A stretch of DNA of 64,000 nucleotides, from positions 1-64,000 of the forward strand of contig CAIOFF010000020.1 in NCBI GenBank assembly GCA_903857495.1, read 5' to 3'. A program made the position numbers and the translations under genes. Below the pieces are notes generated by a model that was not told the DNA's origin, ran no database searches, and saw only the letters and a program-made list of their open reading frames with translations. The number at the start of each line of letters is the position of its first letter. The stretch's first letter is position 1. The stretch is from an uncultured Holophagaceae bacterium (GTDB taxonomy: Bacteria; Acidobacteriota; Holophagae; Holophagales; Holophagaceae). This document shows positions 23,281-32,130 of the stretch, piece by piece.

Positions 23281-24420
23281 ATGCGCCGCGGCCTGGGCCT
23301 GTTGCTGCCGCTGGTCCTCCTGGCCCAGGGCGCGCAGGACCCCGCGGAGCTGCGCCAGAAGCTGGCGGCCATCCAGGGCCGGCTGGGCCAGGTGGACCAG
23401 CAGCTGGCCTCGCTGAAGAAGCGCCGCAAGGGCGTGCTGGTGGAGGTCCAGGGCATCTCTCTGCAGCGGGACCGGGCCAAGGCCCAGGTGGACGGCGCCC
23501 GCCTGCGCCGGGACCAGGCCCAGAGCGAGGTCCAGGGCATCGGTCGCGAGCAGGCGCGGATCCATGGCGAGGTGCTGCGCCTGCAGGGGGACCTGCGCCG
23601 ACAGGTGCGCTGGATGCAGGCGCTCGGCCCCCTGGGCGACGTGGGCTTCTATTCCACGTTCCGGGATCTGGAGGCCTGGCTGGTGCGTGGGCGCATGCTC
23701 GCGTGGGCGCGCCTGCAGGAGCGCAAGCGCCTCGACCTCATCCACCAGCTGCAGGGTGACCTGGCCACGAAGGAGCAGACGCTGAAGGAAGTGCTCGCGC
23801 GGCTGGCCTCGGAAGAGCGGGAGGCTGCCCAGCTCCAGGCGGCCCTGCGCATCCAGGAAGACCGGCTCAATGCCTTTCTGGAGGGACTCCAGAAGGATGA
23901 GACCGCCCAGAAGCAGGCCCAGGCGGAGCTCGCCGAGGAGGCGGTGCAGCTGGAGCGGCTGCTGGCGGGGCTGCTGAGCAAGCCCCGCGGGGACGCTTAC
24001 GAGGCGGCCGTGGCCTTCGCCAACCTGCGCGGAGAGCTGCCCCAGCCCGTGGAGGGCAGTCTGGCCCAGGGCTTTGGCGAGCACCTTCACCCCCGCTTCC
24101 GCACGAAGACGGTGCAGAGCGGTCTGCTCATCGCCGCCGCCGGGGCAGCGCCGGTCAGCGCCGTTGCGGAGGGGAAGGTGGCCTTCGCCGACTACTACCA
24201 GAGCTATGGCTCCATGGTGATCCTCGACCACGGTGGCGGCTGGTTCACGCTCTACACCCACCTGCTGGGGCTGGGCGTCAGCAAGGGCCAGGTGCTCAAG
24301 GCCGGGGAGGCGGTGGGTGCCGTGGGCGACACCGTGGACGGTCCCCGCCTCGGCTTCGAGATCCGCCATCAGGCCCAGCCCCAGGACCCGCAGAAGTGGC
24401 TGAAGGCGCGCTATCGCTAG
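23281..24420 (+). CDS. EnvC-like murein hydrolase activator, degenerate LytM domain
   Basis: A 379-residue exported protein. A signal peptide (RRGLGLLLPLVLLAQGAQ) is followed by a long Q/L/R-rich coiled coil over about residues 20-245 and a C-terminal M23/LytM domain over about 260-379. The first metal-binding histidine of active M23 peptidases is replaced (TVQSGLLIAA where HxGxDI is expected), and the C-terminal end is EIRHQAQPQDPQKWL. As in EnvC, this suggests a non-catalytic activator of amidases in cell separation rather than a peptidase. It follows the unknown membrane protein by 3 bp and is convergent with the PilC/GspF gene. Confidence 0.82.
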   Translation: MRRGLGLLLPLVLLAQGAQDPAELRQKLAAIQGRLGQVDQQLASLKKRRKGVLVEVQGISLQRDRAKAQVDGARLRRDQAQSEVQGIGREQARIHGEVLRLQGDLRRQVRWMQALGPLGDVGFYSTFRDLEAWLVRGRMLAWARLQERKRLDLIHQLQGDLATKEQTLKEVLARLASEEREAAQLQAALRIQEDRLNAFLEGLQKDETAQKQAQAELAEEAVQLERLLAGLLSKPRGDAYEAAVAFANLRGELPQPVEGSLAQGFGEHLHPRFRTKTVQSGLLIAAAGAAPVSAVAEGKVAFADYYQSYGSMVILDHGGGWFTLYTHLLGLGVSKGQVLKAGEAVGAVGDTVDGPRLGFEIRHQAQPQDPQKWLKARYR

Positions 24421-24432
24421 CTTGACCGCGGC

Positions 24433-25620
24433 TCAGTGCACCACGCTGCTGGCGTTGAACAGAGGCACGTAGATGGCCAGGAGGAGGGCGAGGACGACCA
24501 CGCCCATGAAGAGGATCATGACCGGCCCGATGAGGCTGGTGACGGCGGTGGTGGCCTTCTCTACTTCCTGGTCGAAGAAGTCGGCCACATGGTTGAGCAT
24601 CTCGGGCAGGGCGCTGCTCTGCTCGCCCACGCGCACCATCTCGACCGCCAGGGGATCCAGGACCTTGGCCTGCTCCAGGGCCAGGTGCAGGCTGCTGCCC
24701 GCACGCACCTGGTTGGTGATGGTGATCAGGCTGGCCTTCATGCGCTCGCTGGGACTGGTGCGCTGCACCACCTCCAGGGCCTGCACGGCGGGCAGGCCGC
24801 CGGAGAGCAGCACGCCCAGGGTCCGGGCGAAGACGCTGGAGTGGTACATGCGGTAGAGGGTGCCGACCTTGGGCACCATCAGCAACAGGCGCTCGGCCAG
24901 CTTGCGACCGGCTTCGGAAGAGGCCATCCAGCGGATCAGAACAATCAGTCCGATGGAGGCGATGCCCTGCAGCCAGAGGGTGGAGCTGACCACCTTCCCG
25001 GCGCCCAGGAGCATCCGGGTGAAGAAGGGCATCTCGACGTCGCCACCGGCGTAGAACTCGGCGAAGCGGGGCAGCACGACGTTGAAGATCACGCCCAGGG
25101 CCAGCACCATCACCAGCATCAGGAAGGCGGGGTAGAAGAGGGCCTCGGTGATGCGGCGGCGGCTGGTCTGGGAGAACTTCTGGAAGGCCAGCCAGCGGGC
25201 CAGCACTTCCGGCAGGGTGCCGCTGCGCTCACCGGCCACCACGTTGCTGCGGTAGATCGGCGGGAAGGAGCCGGCCTGTTCCAGGGCATCCGAGAACGAC
25301 ATGCCCTCGCGGACCAGCTCCACCACCTGGGCGAGGCTGCGGCGCAGCTGGGGATCCTTGCCGTGCCCGACCAGCAGCTCGAGGGACTGCAGCAGCGGGA
25401 TGCCTGCCTTCAGCAGGGCCAGCAGCTCCTGGTTGAAGAGCACCAGGGACTCGGTCTTCAGCTGATTCCGGCTCCGGAAGGCCGTGTCCGTGCGCTTGAC
25501 CTCCAGCGGGAACCCGCCCTCGGCCAGGACGCGGGCCTGGAGGGCCTCGGCGCTGTCCGCCTCATACTCGCGCACCAGCACGTCGCCGTTCGCATGGGTG
25601 AGCCGGACCGTGAATCTCAT
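24433..25620 (-). CDS. Type II secretion/type IV pilus inner-membrane platform protein
   Basis: A 395-residue PilC/GspF-family protein with two T2SF repeats, each with a cytoplasmic helical domain and membrane spans. The first holds FNQELLALLKAGIPLLQSLELL and VVAGERSGTLPEVL; the second holds FARTLGVLLSGGLPAVQALEVV and MVRVGEQSSALPEML. The final span is PVMILFMGVVVLALLLAIYVPLF. It anchors the assembly ATPase and pseudopilus or pilus subunits. The start MRFTVRLTHANG was chosen because an adjoining long open frame runs antisense through the next gene. No pilB, pilT or pilin gene is adjacent, so pilus versus secretion use is undecided. Confidence 0.9.
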   Translation of the reverse strand: MRFTVRLTHANGDVLVREYEADSAEALQARVLAEGGFPLEVKRTDTAFRSRNQLKTESLVLFNQELLALLKAGIPLLQSLELLVGHGKDPQLRRSLAQVVELVREGMSFSDALEQAGSFPPIYRSNVVAGERSGTLPEVLARWLAFQKFSQTSRRRITEALFYPAFLMLVMVLALGVIFNVVLPRFAEFYAGGDVEMPFFTRMLLGAGKVVSSTLWLQGIASIGLIVLIRWMASSEAGRKLAERLLLMVPKVGTLYRMYHSSVFARTLGVLLSGGLPAVQALEVVQRTSPSERMKASLITITNQVRAGSSLHLALEQAKVLDPLAVEMVRVGEQSSALPEMLNHVADFFDQEVEKATTAVTSLIGPVMILFMGVVVLALLLAIYVPLFNASSVVH

Positions 25621-25692
25621 AGACCTTGAGAATACCTGATAACCCAGCCGACTCGGTCCCTGCGCTAGGCTCGGGGAAGTATTGGAGGCTCC

Positions 25693-28176
25693 TTGCGGCG
25701 CGCCCTGGTCCTGATCCCTGCTTTCTGTCTGGTCCTGGTGGGCCAGGAAACCCCGACGCCGCTGCTTCGGGTAGGAGCGCCCCTGCCCGTGGACCTGGAC
25801 CTGACCGGGGCCGAGCCGGCGGCCCTGCTGCCCCGCGACAACCGGGACGCGGCCCAGGTCGAGGCCGCCCGCCAGCGCTGGAACAGCCTGGTCGCGGGCC
25901 TGAAGGAGGCTCCGGCCGTGCGGCTGCGGCTGCCCCTCGGCGGGTCCCGCCTGCCGCTGCTGCTGGCGGCCGCCCAGGCCCTGAAAGCCCAATCCCCGGG
26001 CCAGCGTCTCTATCTGGCCCATGATCCCGGCGCGGCGCCCCTCCTGGCGGAGACCGCCTGGGGGGCGCTGGATGGCGGGGCCCTGCTGCCCGCGGACCTG
26101 AGCCTGGACGGGGCCTGGCGCGCCCAGCTGGCCCAGGCCCAGGGCACCTTCCCCGGGCGCCCCTGGACCCTGTGGCTGCCGAAGGACCCGGGCCCCCTGG
26201 CCTCGGCGCTCCTGGGCGACGGGGGACGGCTGGTGGTGCCTGCGGGAGGACCTGCGGCCGAGCTGGCCCGGCAGCTCCCTCCGGGCTTCACGGAGGTGGA
26301 GGGGGGCCTGGCAGACCTGACCGTGCGGCACCGGGGGGGCGAGGCCCGTCGCTGGACCTACGCCGGGGGCGCCTGGTCGGCGGCGGCCCTGCCGGGACCG
26401 CGCACGGAAGTGGCCGTGACCGGCGCCGAGGCCTACGACGTTGGCGCCCTGCTGGCCCGGCTCCGGGTGGCCCAGCTCCGGGGCCGGGCCGGGGTGCGCA
26501 CCCTGCAGGCCCGGGCGGACCTGGACCTGCACATCCAGGGCCAGAGCGGGCGCGGTGGGGATCTTGGCTTCAGCTTCCGCTACTTCGAGCAGGCCGGGGA
26601 GTGGCCCGAGCTGCTGCAGAAGGAGGTCCGCCTGAACGGCGTGAAGGCCAAGCTCGAGGGCGAGGTGCAGCTGCCCCTCATCGAGAGCCGCCGGTCCGTG
26701 TCCCTGCCCGTGGCGCTGGCCCTGACCGAGGGCTACCGCTACCGCGACGGCGGCCCGGCGGGACCGGGTCGGCGGCTCCTGCGCTTCGAGCCCGTGAGTC
26801 CTGATCCCTTGGCCTACAGCGGCGAGCTGGAGGTGGAGGAGGCCACGGGCAAGCTCCTGCTCGAGCGCCGGGAGCGCTCGGACATGCCGGGCACCGTCAA
26901 GAGTGAGCGCGAGATCCTCACCTACGGCGAGGTGGCCCCCGGGGTGCGGCGGCCCGTCACGGTGCAGTCCTTCGAGCGCTGGGTGAGCGCCGGGGGCGTG
27001 ATCCAGGTCCAGCGCCGCTTCACCTACCGGGACTTCGAGGTCAATGGCGAGCGCTTCGAGGCCGAGCGGGGGGCGGCCCGGACCTCGAAGGCCACCATGC
27101 TCAAGGTGACCCCCGAGGGGGCGCGCTACTACACCCGCCAGGAGGACGGCACCCGGAAGGTCGAGGAGAAGCCCCGCAGCAGCGGCCGGGCCCTGGCGGG
27201 CGTGGTGCTGGTGGACCCGGGCCTGACCCCGCCTGTGATGCCTCTGGGGGGCCTGCTCTACTTCGACTACGACGCCTTCGGCAAGGGCATCCAGCTGAAC
27301 GCGCTCACGGCGGTGGTGTTCAACACGGCCAGCGTCGCCATCCCGCGGGCGCTGGGCAGCTTCGATTTCGGCGCCAATGCCACGGCCCTGCTGCTGAAGA
27401 CCACCGAGCGGCCCGTGGTGAAGGGCGGGCTCTCGGACCATGACGGCGTGGGCCGGCGCTTCGGCCAGCTGGGCCTGGAGCTGGGCCGCGACCTGGGTCT
27501 CGGCTTCCGGCTTGAGGGCCGGGGGGACTTCGAGCTCGACGACTACAGCCTGGGTGACAGCAAGTACCGCACGCCGGGCTACGTCCTGCCGCCCTCGGGC
27601 CTCACCCGGGTGGGGACGCTCCAGGGCTCCTGGCTGTTCCGGGGCTTCCAGGTGCGGGCCTACCACGGCTGGGGGAAGCGGCCCGAGGGCAGCTACGGGA
27701 CTCCTCTGAACCCCCAGCAGGTGCCCGAGAACGGCGACTTCCGGCGCTGGGGCGGCAGCCTCAGCCTGGACCGGGAGGCCGTCCCGGGCGTCTGGCTCCG
27801 GGGCGAGGCCGGGTGGGCCGGAGGCCACGCCTTCGACCGCTTCAAGGCCCTGGATGTGGGTGGCATGGGGGGCAGTGTTCGGGTCGCGGGCATCCGCGCC
27901 AACGCCCTCGCCGCGGACCAGGTCACCTACGCCAAGACCGGCCTGGCCTTCCCCACGGGGCCGAGCCTGCGCCTGTCCCTGGACCTGGAATACGCCCGCT
28001 CCCGCAGCCTGGATGACCGGAAGACCTATGGCGTGAGCGGCCTGGGCATCACCGGCGACTTGCCCGGCTTTTGGTGGTTCACCGCCGTGCGGGTGGACCT
28101 CGGCGTGGGTCTCCACAGCGACATTGAGGGCGTGAAGGGCGTGAACGGCTACGTGGCGCTGCTGCGGGTCTTCTAA
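25693..28176 (+). CDS. Large predicted outer-membrane protein of unknown function
   Basis: An 827-residue protein starting at TTG with GGAGG just upstream and a signal peptide (RRALVLIPAFCLVLVGQ). The N-terminal ~300 residues are L/A/G-rich and not recognised. A beta-rich middle contains ATGKLLLERRERSD and LTYGEVAPGVRRP, like proteins that bind or carry lipoproteins or lipids. The last ~300 residues alternate polar and hydrophobic residues with many aromatic-ended strands and finish in LLRVF, the C-terminal phenylalanine typical of BAM substrates. A periplasmic domain plus a C-terminal beta-barrel is therefore likely. No family name is offered. Confidence 0.7.
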   Translation: MRRALVLIPAFCLVLVGQETPTPLLRVGAPLPVDLDLTGAEPAALLPRDNRDAAQVEAARQRWNSLVAGLKEAPAVRLRLPLGGSRLPLLLAAAQALKAQSPGQRLYLAHDPGAAPLLAETAWGALDGGALLPADLSLDGAWRAQLAQAQGTFPGRPWTLWLPKDPGPLASALLGDGGRLVVPAGGPAAELARQLPPGFTEVEGGLADLTVRHRGGEARRWTYAGGAWSAAALPGPRTEVAVTGAEAYDVGALLARLRVAQLRGRAGVRTLQARADLDLHIQGQSGRGGDLGFSFRYFEQAGEWPELLQKEVRLNGVKAKLEGEVQLPLIESRRSVSLPVALALTEGYRYRDGGPAGPGRRLLRFEPVSPDPLAYSGELEVEEATGKLLLERRERSDMPGTVKSEREILTYGEVAPGVRRPVTVQSFERWVSAGGVIQVQRRFTYRDFEVNGERFEAERGAARTSKATMLKVTPEGARYYTRQEDGTRKVEEKPRSSGRALAGVVLVDPGLTPPVMPLGGLLYFDYDAFGKGIQLNALTAVVFNTASVAIPRALGSFDFGANATALLLKTTERPVVKGGLSDHDGVGRRFGQLGLELGRDLGLGFRLEGRGDFELDDYSLGDSKYRTPGYVLPPSGLTRVGTLQGSWLFRGFQVRAYHGWGKRPEGSYGTPLNPQQVPENGDFRRWGGSLSLDREAVPGVWLRGEAGWAGGHAFDRFKALDVGGMGGSVRVAGIRANALAADQVTYAKTGLAFPTGPSLRLSLDLEYARSRSLDDRKTYGVSGLGITGDLPGFWWFTAVRVDLGVGLHSDIEGVKGVNGYVALLRVF

Positions 28177-28206
28177 GCAGAGGCCAGCGCCAGGGGCTAC
28201 ACTCGG

Positions 28207-30186
28207 GTGAAGATGCAAGACATCACCCTCATACTCGCGGCGGCGGGGTGCTGGATGGCTGCGGCCTTCCTACCCCTGGTCCCTCCTTTGAATGAGGGCC
28301 GGTTCAGCACCCTGCTGGGCGCCCTGGGCTCCCTGCTCGCCTTCCTCGCGGCTGCCCACGCCCTGCTGGGCGGGGTGCCTTCTCACCTCGATTTCCACTT
28401 CTGGCAGGGACCCGCCCGCCTCGAGCTGGACGCCCTCTCCGCGGCCTTCCTGCTGCCGCTGCACCTCGTGGCGGGGCTGGGGATCATCTACGGGGCAGAT
28501 TACTGGCCCATCACCCTCAGCAAGGGCTTCGGCCGGTCCCTGCGGTTCTTCTTCGGGTTCCTGGTCACGGCGATGACGCTGCTGTTCGTGACGCAGAACG
28601 GCCTGCTCTTCCTGGTGGCCTGGGAGATCATGGCCATCTCGGCCTTCTTCCTGGTGAACACGGAGCACCACCGGCCCGAGGTCCGCCGGGCCAGCTGGGT
28701 CTACCTCGTCTGCACCCACACGGGCACCCTGGCCATCACCGCCTCGGTGATTCTGCTGGCGCACCGGCTGGGGGGCTTCGCCTGGTCGCCGCTGCCGCCG
28801 GGTGCCCAGGGGTCCCTGGATGTATGGATCCTGGTGCTGGCGGTCCTCGGTTTTGCCTTCAAGGCGGGGCTGCTGCCCCTCCACTTCTGGCTGCCTGCCG
28901 CCCATGCGAGCGCCCCCAGCCATGTGTCCGCCATCCTGTCCGCCGTCATGCTGAAGACGGGCATCTACGGCCTGCTCCGGGTCTCCAGCCTGCTGCCCGG
29001 CGTACCTGCCTGGATGGGGGGAGGCCTGCTCACCCTTGGGGCCATGAGCGCGGTCTACGGCGTCTGGAACGCCCTGGCGCAGCGGGACTACAAGCGGCTG
29101 CTGGCCTACTCCAGCATCGAGAACCTGGGGATCATCACCATGGGCGTGGGCCTGGGCTGGACTGGCCGTGCCCTCGGGGATCCCTGGCTCACGGCCCTGG
29201 GCTTCGGCGGCGCGATCTTCCACGTCTGGAACCACGCGATCTTCAAGAGCCTGCTCTTCTTCGGCTCGGGCGCGCTGCTGCACGCCACGGGCACCCGGGA
29301 CATGGAGGGCCTGGGGGGCCTCGCGGCTCGCATGCCCCGAACGGCCCTGGTCCTGCTGCCGGGAGTGCTTGCCGTCGCCGCCCTGCCGCCCTTCAACGGC
29401 TTCCTCAGCGAGTGGTTCCTCTACCGGGGGCTTTTCGCCTCCCTGCGGGGCGGCGACGCCTGGTCCTCGGGTCTGGCGCTGCTGGCCCTGGTCTTCACGG
29501 GCGGCCTCGCCGCCGTGGCCTTCGCCCGGTTCTACGGCGTGATCTTCCTGGGGACGCCGCGCTCTGAGGCCGGGGCCCACGCCCATGACCCCTCGCGGCT
29601 CATGCTGGTGCCCATGGGGATCCTGGCCGCGCTGACCCTGGGCATCGGCCTGCTCAGCCTCCCCCTGCTGCCGGTCCTGGATCGGGTCGTCGCTGTGGTC
29701 GCTCCAGGGCAGGCTCTGGCCCGGGGGCTGCCTCTGGCCACCCTGGTGGGTCGGGACTTCCGGATGCTCCTGCTGCTGGAAGGGCTCCTGCTGGTCTTCG
29801 GCGGGCTGGCCCTGGCCTGGCTGCGCCCGGGGGCCCAGACCGCCGAGGCCCCGCCCACCTGGGACTGCGGCTACGCGGCGCCCACGGCCCGGATGCAGTA
29901 CACGGGCAGCTCCTTCGCGGAGGGATGGTCGGTATTCCTGCCGGGGTTGACCCAGCGGGTGCGGTCGATCCGGGCGCTCTTTCCGCGGGCCCACTCCTTC
30001 CACACCCGCATCCAGGACGCGGTGGGCGACGGCCTCCTGGCGCCCTGGCTGGAGCGGGTGGCCGCCCGGCTGTTCCGGTTCCACCGGTTCCAGACGGGCT
30101 ACCTCTCGGTCTACATCCTCTACGTGCTGGTGACCCTCCTGGGCGTCTTCCTCTGGCTCCTGCTGCGCGCGAGGCTGTCGCTGTGA
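28207..30186 (+). CDS. Ehr/hydrogenase-4 membrane subunit, HyfB-like (first copy)
   Basis: A 659-residue Mrp-antiporter/NuoL-like subunit of the HyfB/HycC type. Ion-path residues are visible: the glutamate in FLVAWEIMAISAF and the lysine in GFAFKAGLLPLHFWLP, followed by LLAYSSIENLGII. The HycC-type C-terminal tail PTWDCGYAAPTARMQYTGSSF precedes a last membrane span. It should move H+ or Na+ when driven by redox chemistry in the peripheral arm. Start is GTG at 28207 (AGGGG 10 nt upstream) or ATG at 28213. It is the first gene of the seven-gene operon and overlaps its paralogue by 4 bp. Confidence 0.88.
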   Translation: MKMQDITLILAAAGCWMAAAFLPLVPPLNEGRFSTLLGALGSLLAFLAAAHALLGGVPSHLDFHFWQGPARLELDALSAAFLLPLHLVAGLGIIYGADYWPITLSKGFGRSLRFFFGFLVTAMTLLFVTQNGLLFLVAWEIMAISAFFLVNTEHHRPEVRRASWVYLVCTHTGTLAITASVILLAHRLGGFAWSPLPPGAQGSLDVWILVLAVLGFAFKAGLLPLHFWLPAAHASAPSHVSAILSAVMLKTGIYGLLRVSSLLPGVPAWMGGGLLTLGAMSAVYGVWNALAQRDYKRLLAYSSIENLGIITMGVGLGWTGRALGDPWLTALGFGGAIFHVWNHAIFKSLLFFGSGALLHATGTRDMEGLGGLAARMPRTALVLLPGVLAVAALPPFNGFLSEWFLYRGLFASLRGGDAWSSGLALLALVFTGGLAAVAFARFYGVIFLGTPRSEAGAHAHDPSRLMLVPMGILAALTLGIGLLSLPLLPVLDRVVAVVAPGQALARGLPLATLVGRDFRMLLLLEGLLLVFGGLALAWLRPGAQTAEAPPTWDCGYAAPTARMQYTGSSFAEGWSVFLPGLTQRVRSIRALFPRAHSFHTRIQDAVGDGLLAPWLERVAARLFRFHRFQTGYLSVYILYVLVTLLGVFLWLLLRARLSL

Positions 30187-32129
30187 GCCTCTACCTCCTC
30201 TCACTGCTGCTGGCGGCGGGCTCCGGGATCCCGGGCCTGTTCCTGCGGCGCCGCGGGGCGGAGGTGGCGGCGGGCCTGATGACGGCCTCGGCGCTCGCTG
30301 GAATCGGGGCGGCCCTGGGGGTGCTGGCGGGTGGACCCGTGCCTAGCCTCCGCCTGCCGGCCCTGGCCCTGACCTCCCCCAGCCTGCTGGTCCTCGATGC
30401 CATCGCCGCCTGGTTTCTGATCCCCGTGCTGCTGCTGGCCGCCTGTGGTGCCTGGTATGGGGTCCGCTACTGGGAGGATGCGCATGGCCACCCCCGCTGG
30501 GTGCGCCTGGTCTTCGGGGGCCTGACCGCCGCCCTGATTCTGCTGGTCGCCGCGGCCCACACCTGGCTGTTCCTGCTGGCCTGGGAGGCCATGGCCATCG
30601 GGGCCTTCTTTCTGGTGAGCACCGAGGACCGCCTGCCGGAGACCCGCCGGGCGGCCTGGATCTACCTGGTGTCCACCCACACGGGGACGCTCTGTCTGAT
30701 CGGCGCCTTCGCGCTCCTGGCGGGGGTGGCCGGAACCTGGGATCTGGGTGCGCTGCCCCGGGGCTTCGCCTCATCGAGGCTGGGCACGCAGACCTTCCTG
30801 CTGTTCATGGTCGGGTTCGGCCTGAAGGCGGGTGTGATGCCCATCCACATCTGGCTGCCCCCGGCCCACGCGGCAGCCCCGAGCCACGTGTCCGCGCTGA
30901 TGTCCGGTGTGCTGATCAAGATGGGGATCCTGGGCATGGTGCGGCTGATCGCCTGGGTGCCGGATCCCCCCCTCTGGTGGGGGGCGCTGTTCCTGGGGCT
31001 GGGCGGGGTGTCCGGCATTCTGGGGGTGGCCTTCGCCCTGGGGCAGCACGACCTGAAGCGCCTGCTGGCCTACCACTCCATCGAGAACATCGGCATCATC
31101 CTCCTGGGCCTGGGCCTCGGGCTGATCGGCAAGAGCACCAGCCAGTCCGCCCTGGCCGCGCTGGGCTTCGCGGGGGCCCTGCTGCACGTGCTGAACCACA
31201 GCCTCTTCAAGGGGCTGCTCTTCCTGGCGGGCGGGTCCGTGGTGCACGCCACGGGCACGCGGAACCTGGAGCGGATGGGCGGCCTCGCCAAGGCCATGCC
31301 CTGGACCTCCGCGGCCTTCCTGACCGGCTCCTGGGCCATCTGCGGCCTGCCGCCCCTCAACGGCTTCGTGAGTGAGTGGTTCATCTACCTGGGCGCCTTC
31401 CGCGCCATGGCGGGAGCCCGCTGGCCCTGGTCCGTGGGGGTCCTGGCGGCGCTGGCGCTCATCGGTGCATTGGCCCTGGCCTGCTTTGCCAAGGCCTACG
31501 GGACTGCCTTCCTGGGGACGCCCCGCACCCCCGCTGCCGCCGCCGCCCACGAAGCCCCGCGCATGATGCTGCTGCCCATGGCGGTGCTGGCCGGGGCCTG
31601 TGTCCTGATCGGCGTGTTCCCCATGGTGATCGCCTCGGCCCTGGACCGGGCCATCGCCGGGCTGGGCCAGGCTCTGCCGGCCAGCTCCCGGCTGGCGCAC
31701 CTGCCCCTGGTGACGGTGCTGGCCCTGACCCTGGCGCTGCTGGCCCTGGGGCTGGCCCGCTGGGCTTGGGCGGGGCGCCGCTCCGAGCCAGTCCCGGCGG
31801 AGCTGCCCACCTGGGACTGCGGCTATGCGGAAGCGCTGCCCAGGGCCCAGTACACGGCGTCATCGTTCGCGGATGGTCTGGTCACCGGCGCCCGCTGGGC
31901 CCTGTTCCCGAAGGTCCATGAGGCCCAGGTGCAGGGTCCCTTCCCGGAGCCCGCCCGCTTTGAAAGCCATGTGCCCGATCTCGTGCTGGACCGGGTCCTG
32001 GATCCCGCCTTCCGCCTGGGCTCCCGGGGCTTGGCGCTCCTGCACGTCTTCCAGACGGGCCAGCTCCCGGTCTACCTGCTCTACGTGCTGCTCACGCTCC
32101 TCTTTCTGCTGATCTGGATGGTGGTCTGA
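30183..32129 (+). CDS. Ehr/hydrogenase-4 membrane subunit, HyfB-like (second copy)
   Basis: A 648-residue paralogue of the preceding subunit, beginning with GTG in a GTGA overlap with its stop codon. It has the same landmarks: FLLAWEAMAIGAF with the conserved glutamate, GFGLKAGVMPIHIWLPPAHA with the conserved lysine, LLAYHSIENIGIILLG, then WDCGYAEALPRAQYTASSF and a final span. Two HyfB-type subunits in tandem plus the HyfF-like one give three antiporter-like channels. This suggests a large ion-translocating arm, as in complex I rather than formate hydrogenlyase 1. Confidence 0.87.
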   Translation: MSLYLLSLLLAAGSGIPGLFLRRRGAEVAAGLMTASALAGIGAALGVLAGGPVPSLRLPALALTSPSLLVLDAIAAWFLIPVLLLAACGAWYGVRYWEDAHGHPRWVRLVFGGLTAALILLVAAAHTWLFLLAWEAMAIGAFFLVSTEDRLPETRRAAWIYLVSTHTGTLCLIGAFALLAGVAGTWDLGALPRGFASSRLGTQTFLLFMVGFGLKAGVMPIHIWLPPAHAAAPSHVSALMSGVLIKMGILGMVRLIAWVPDPPLWWGALFLGLGGVSGILGVAFALGQHDLKRLLAYHSIENIGIILLGLGLGLIGKSTSQSALAALGFAGALLHVLNHSLFKGLLFLAGGSVVHATGTRNLERMGGLAKAMPWTSAAFLTGSWAICGLPPLNGFVSEWFIYLGAFRAMAGARWPWSVGVLAALALIGALALACFAKAYGTAFLGTPRTPAAAAAHEAPRMMLLPMAVLAGACVLIGVFPMVIASALDRAIAGLGQALPASSRLAHLPLVTVLALTLALLALGLARWAWAGRRSEPVPAELPTWDCGYAEALPRAQYTASSFADGLVTGARWALFPKVHEAQVQGPFPEPARFESHVPDLVLDRVLDPAFRLGSRGLALLHVFQTGQLPVYLLYVLLTLLFLLIWMVV

Positions 32130-32130
32130 G

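Noticed and set aside
25621-28218. N-terminal extension of the PilC/GspF protein (1261 residues)
   Set aside because: The extension is antisense to the outer-membrane protein gene and low in complexity; the family start is at 25620.
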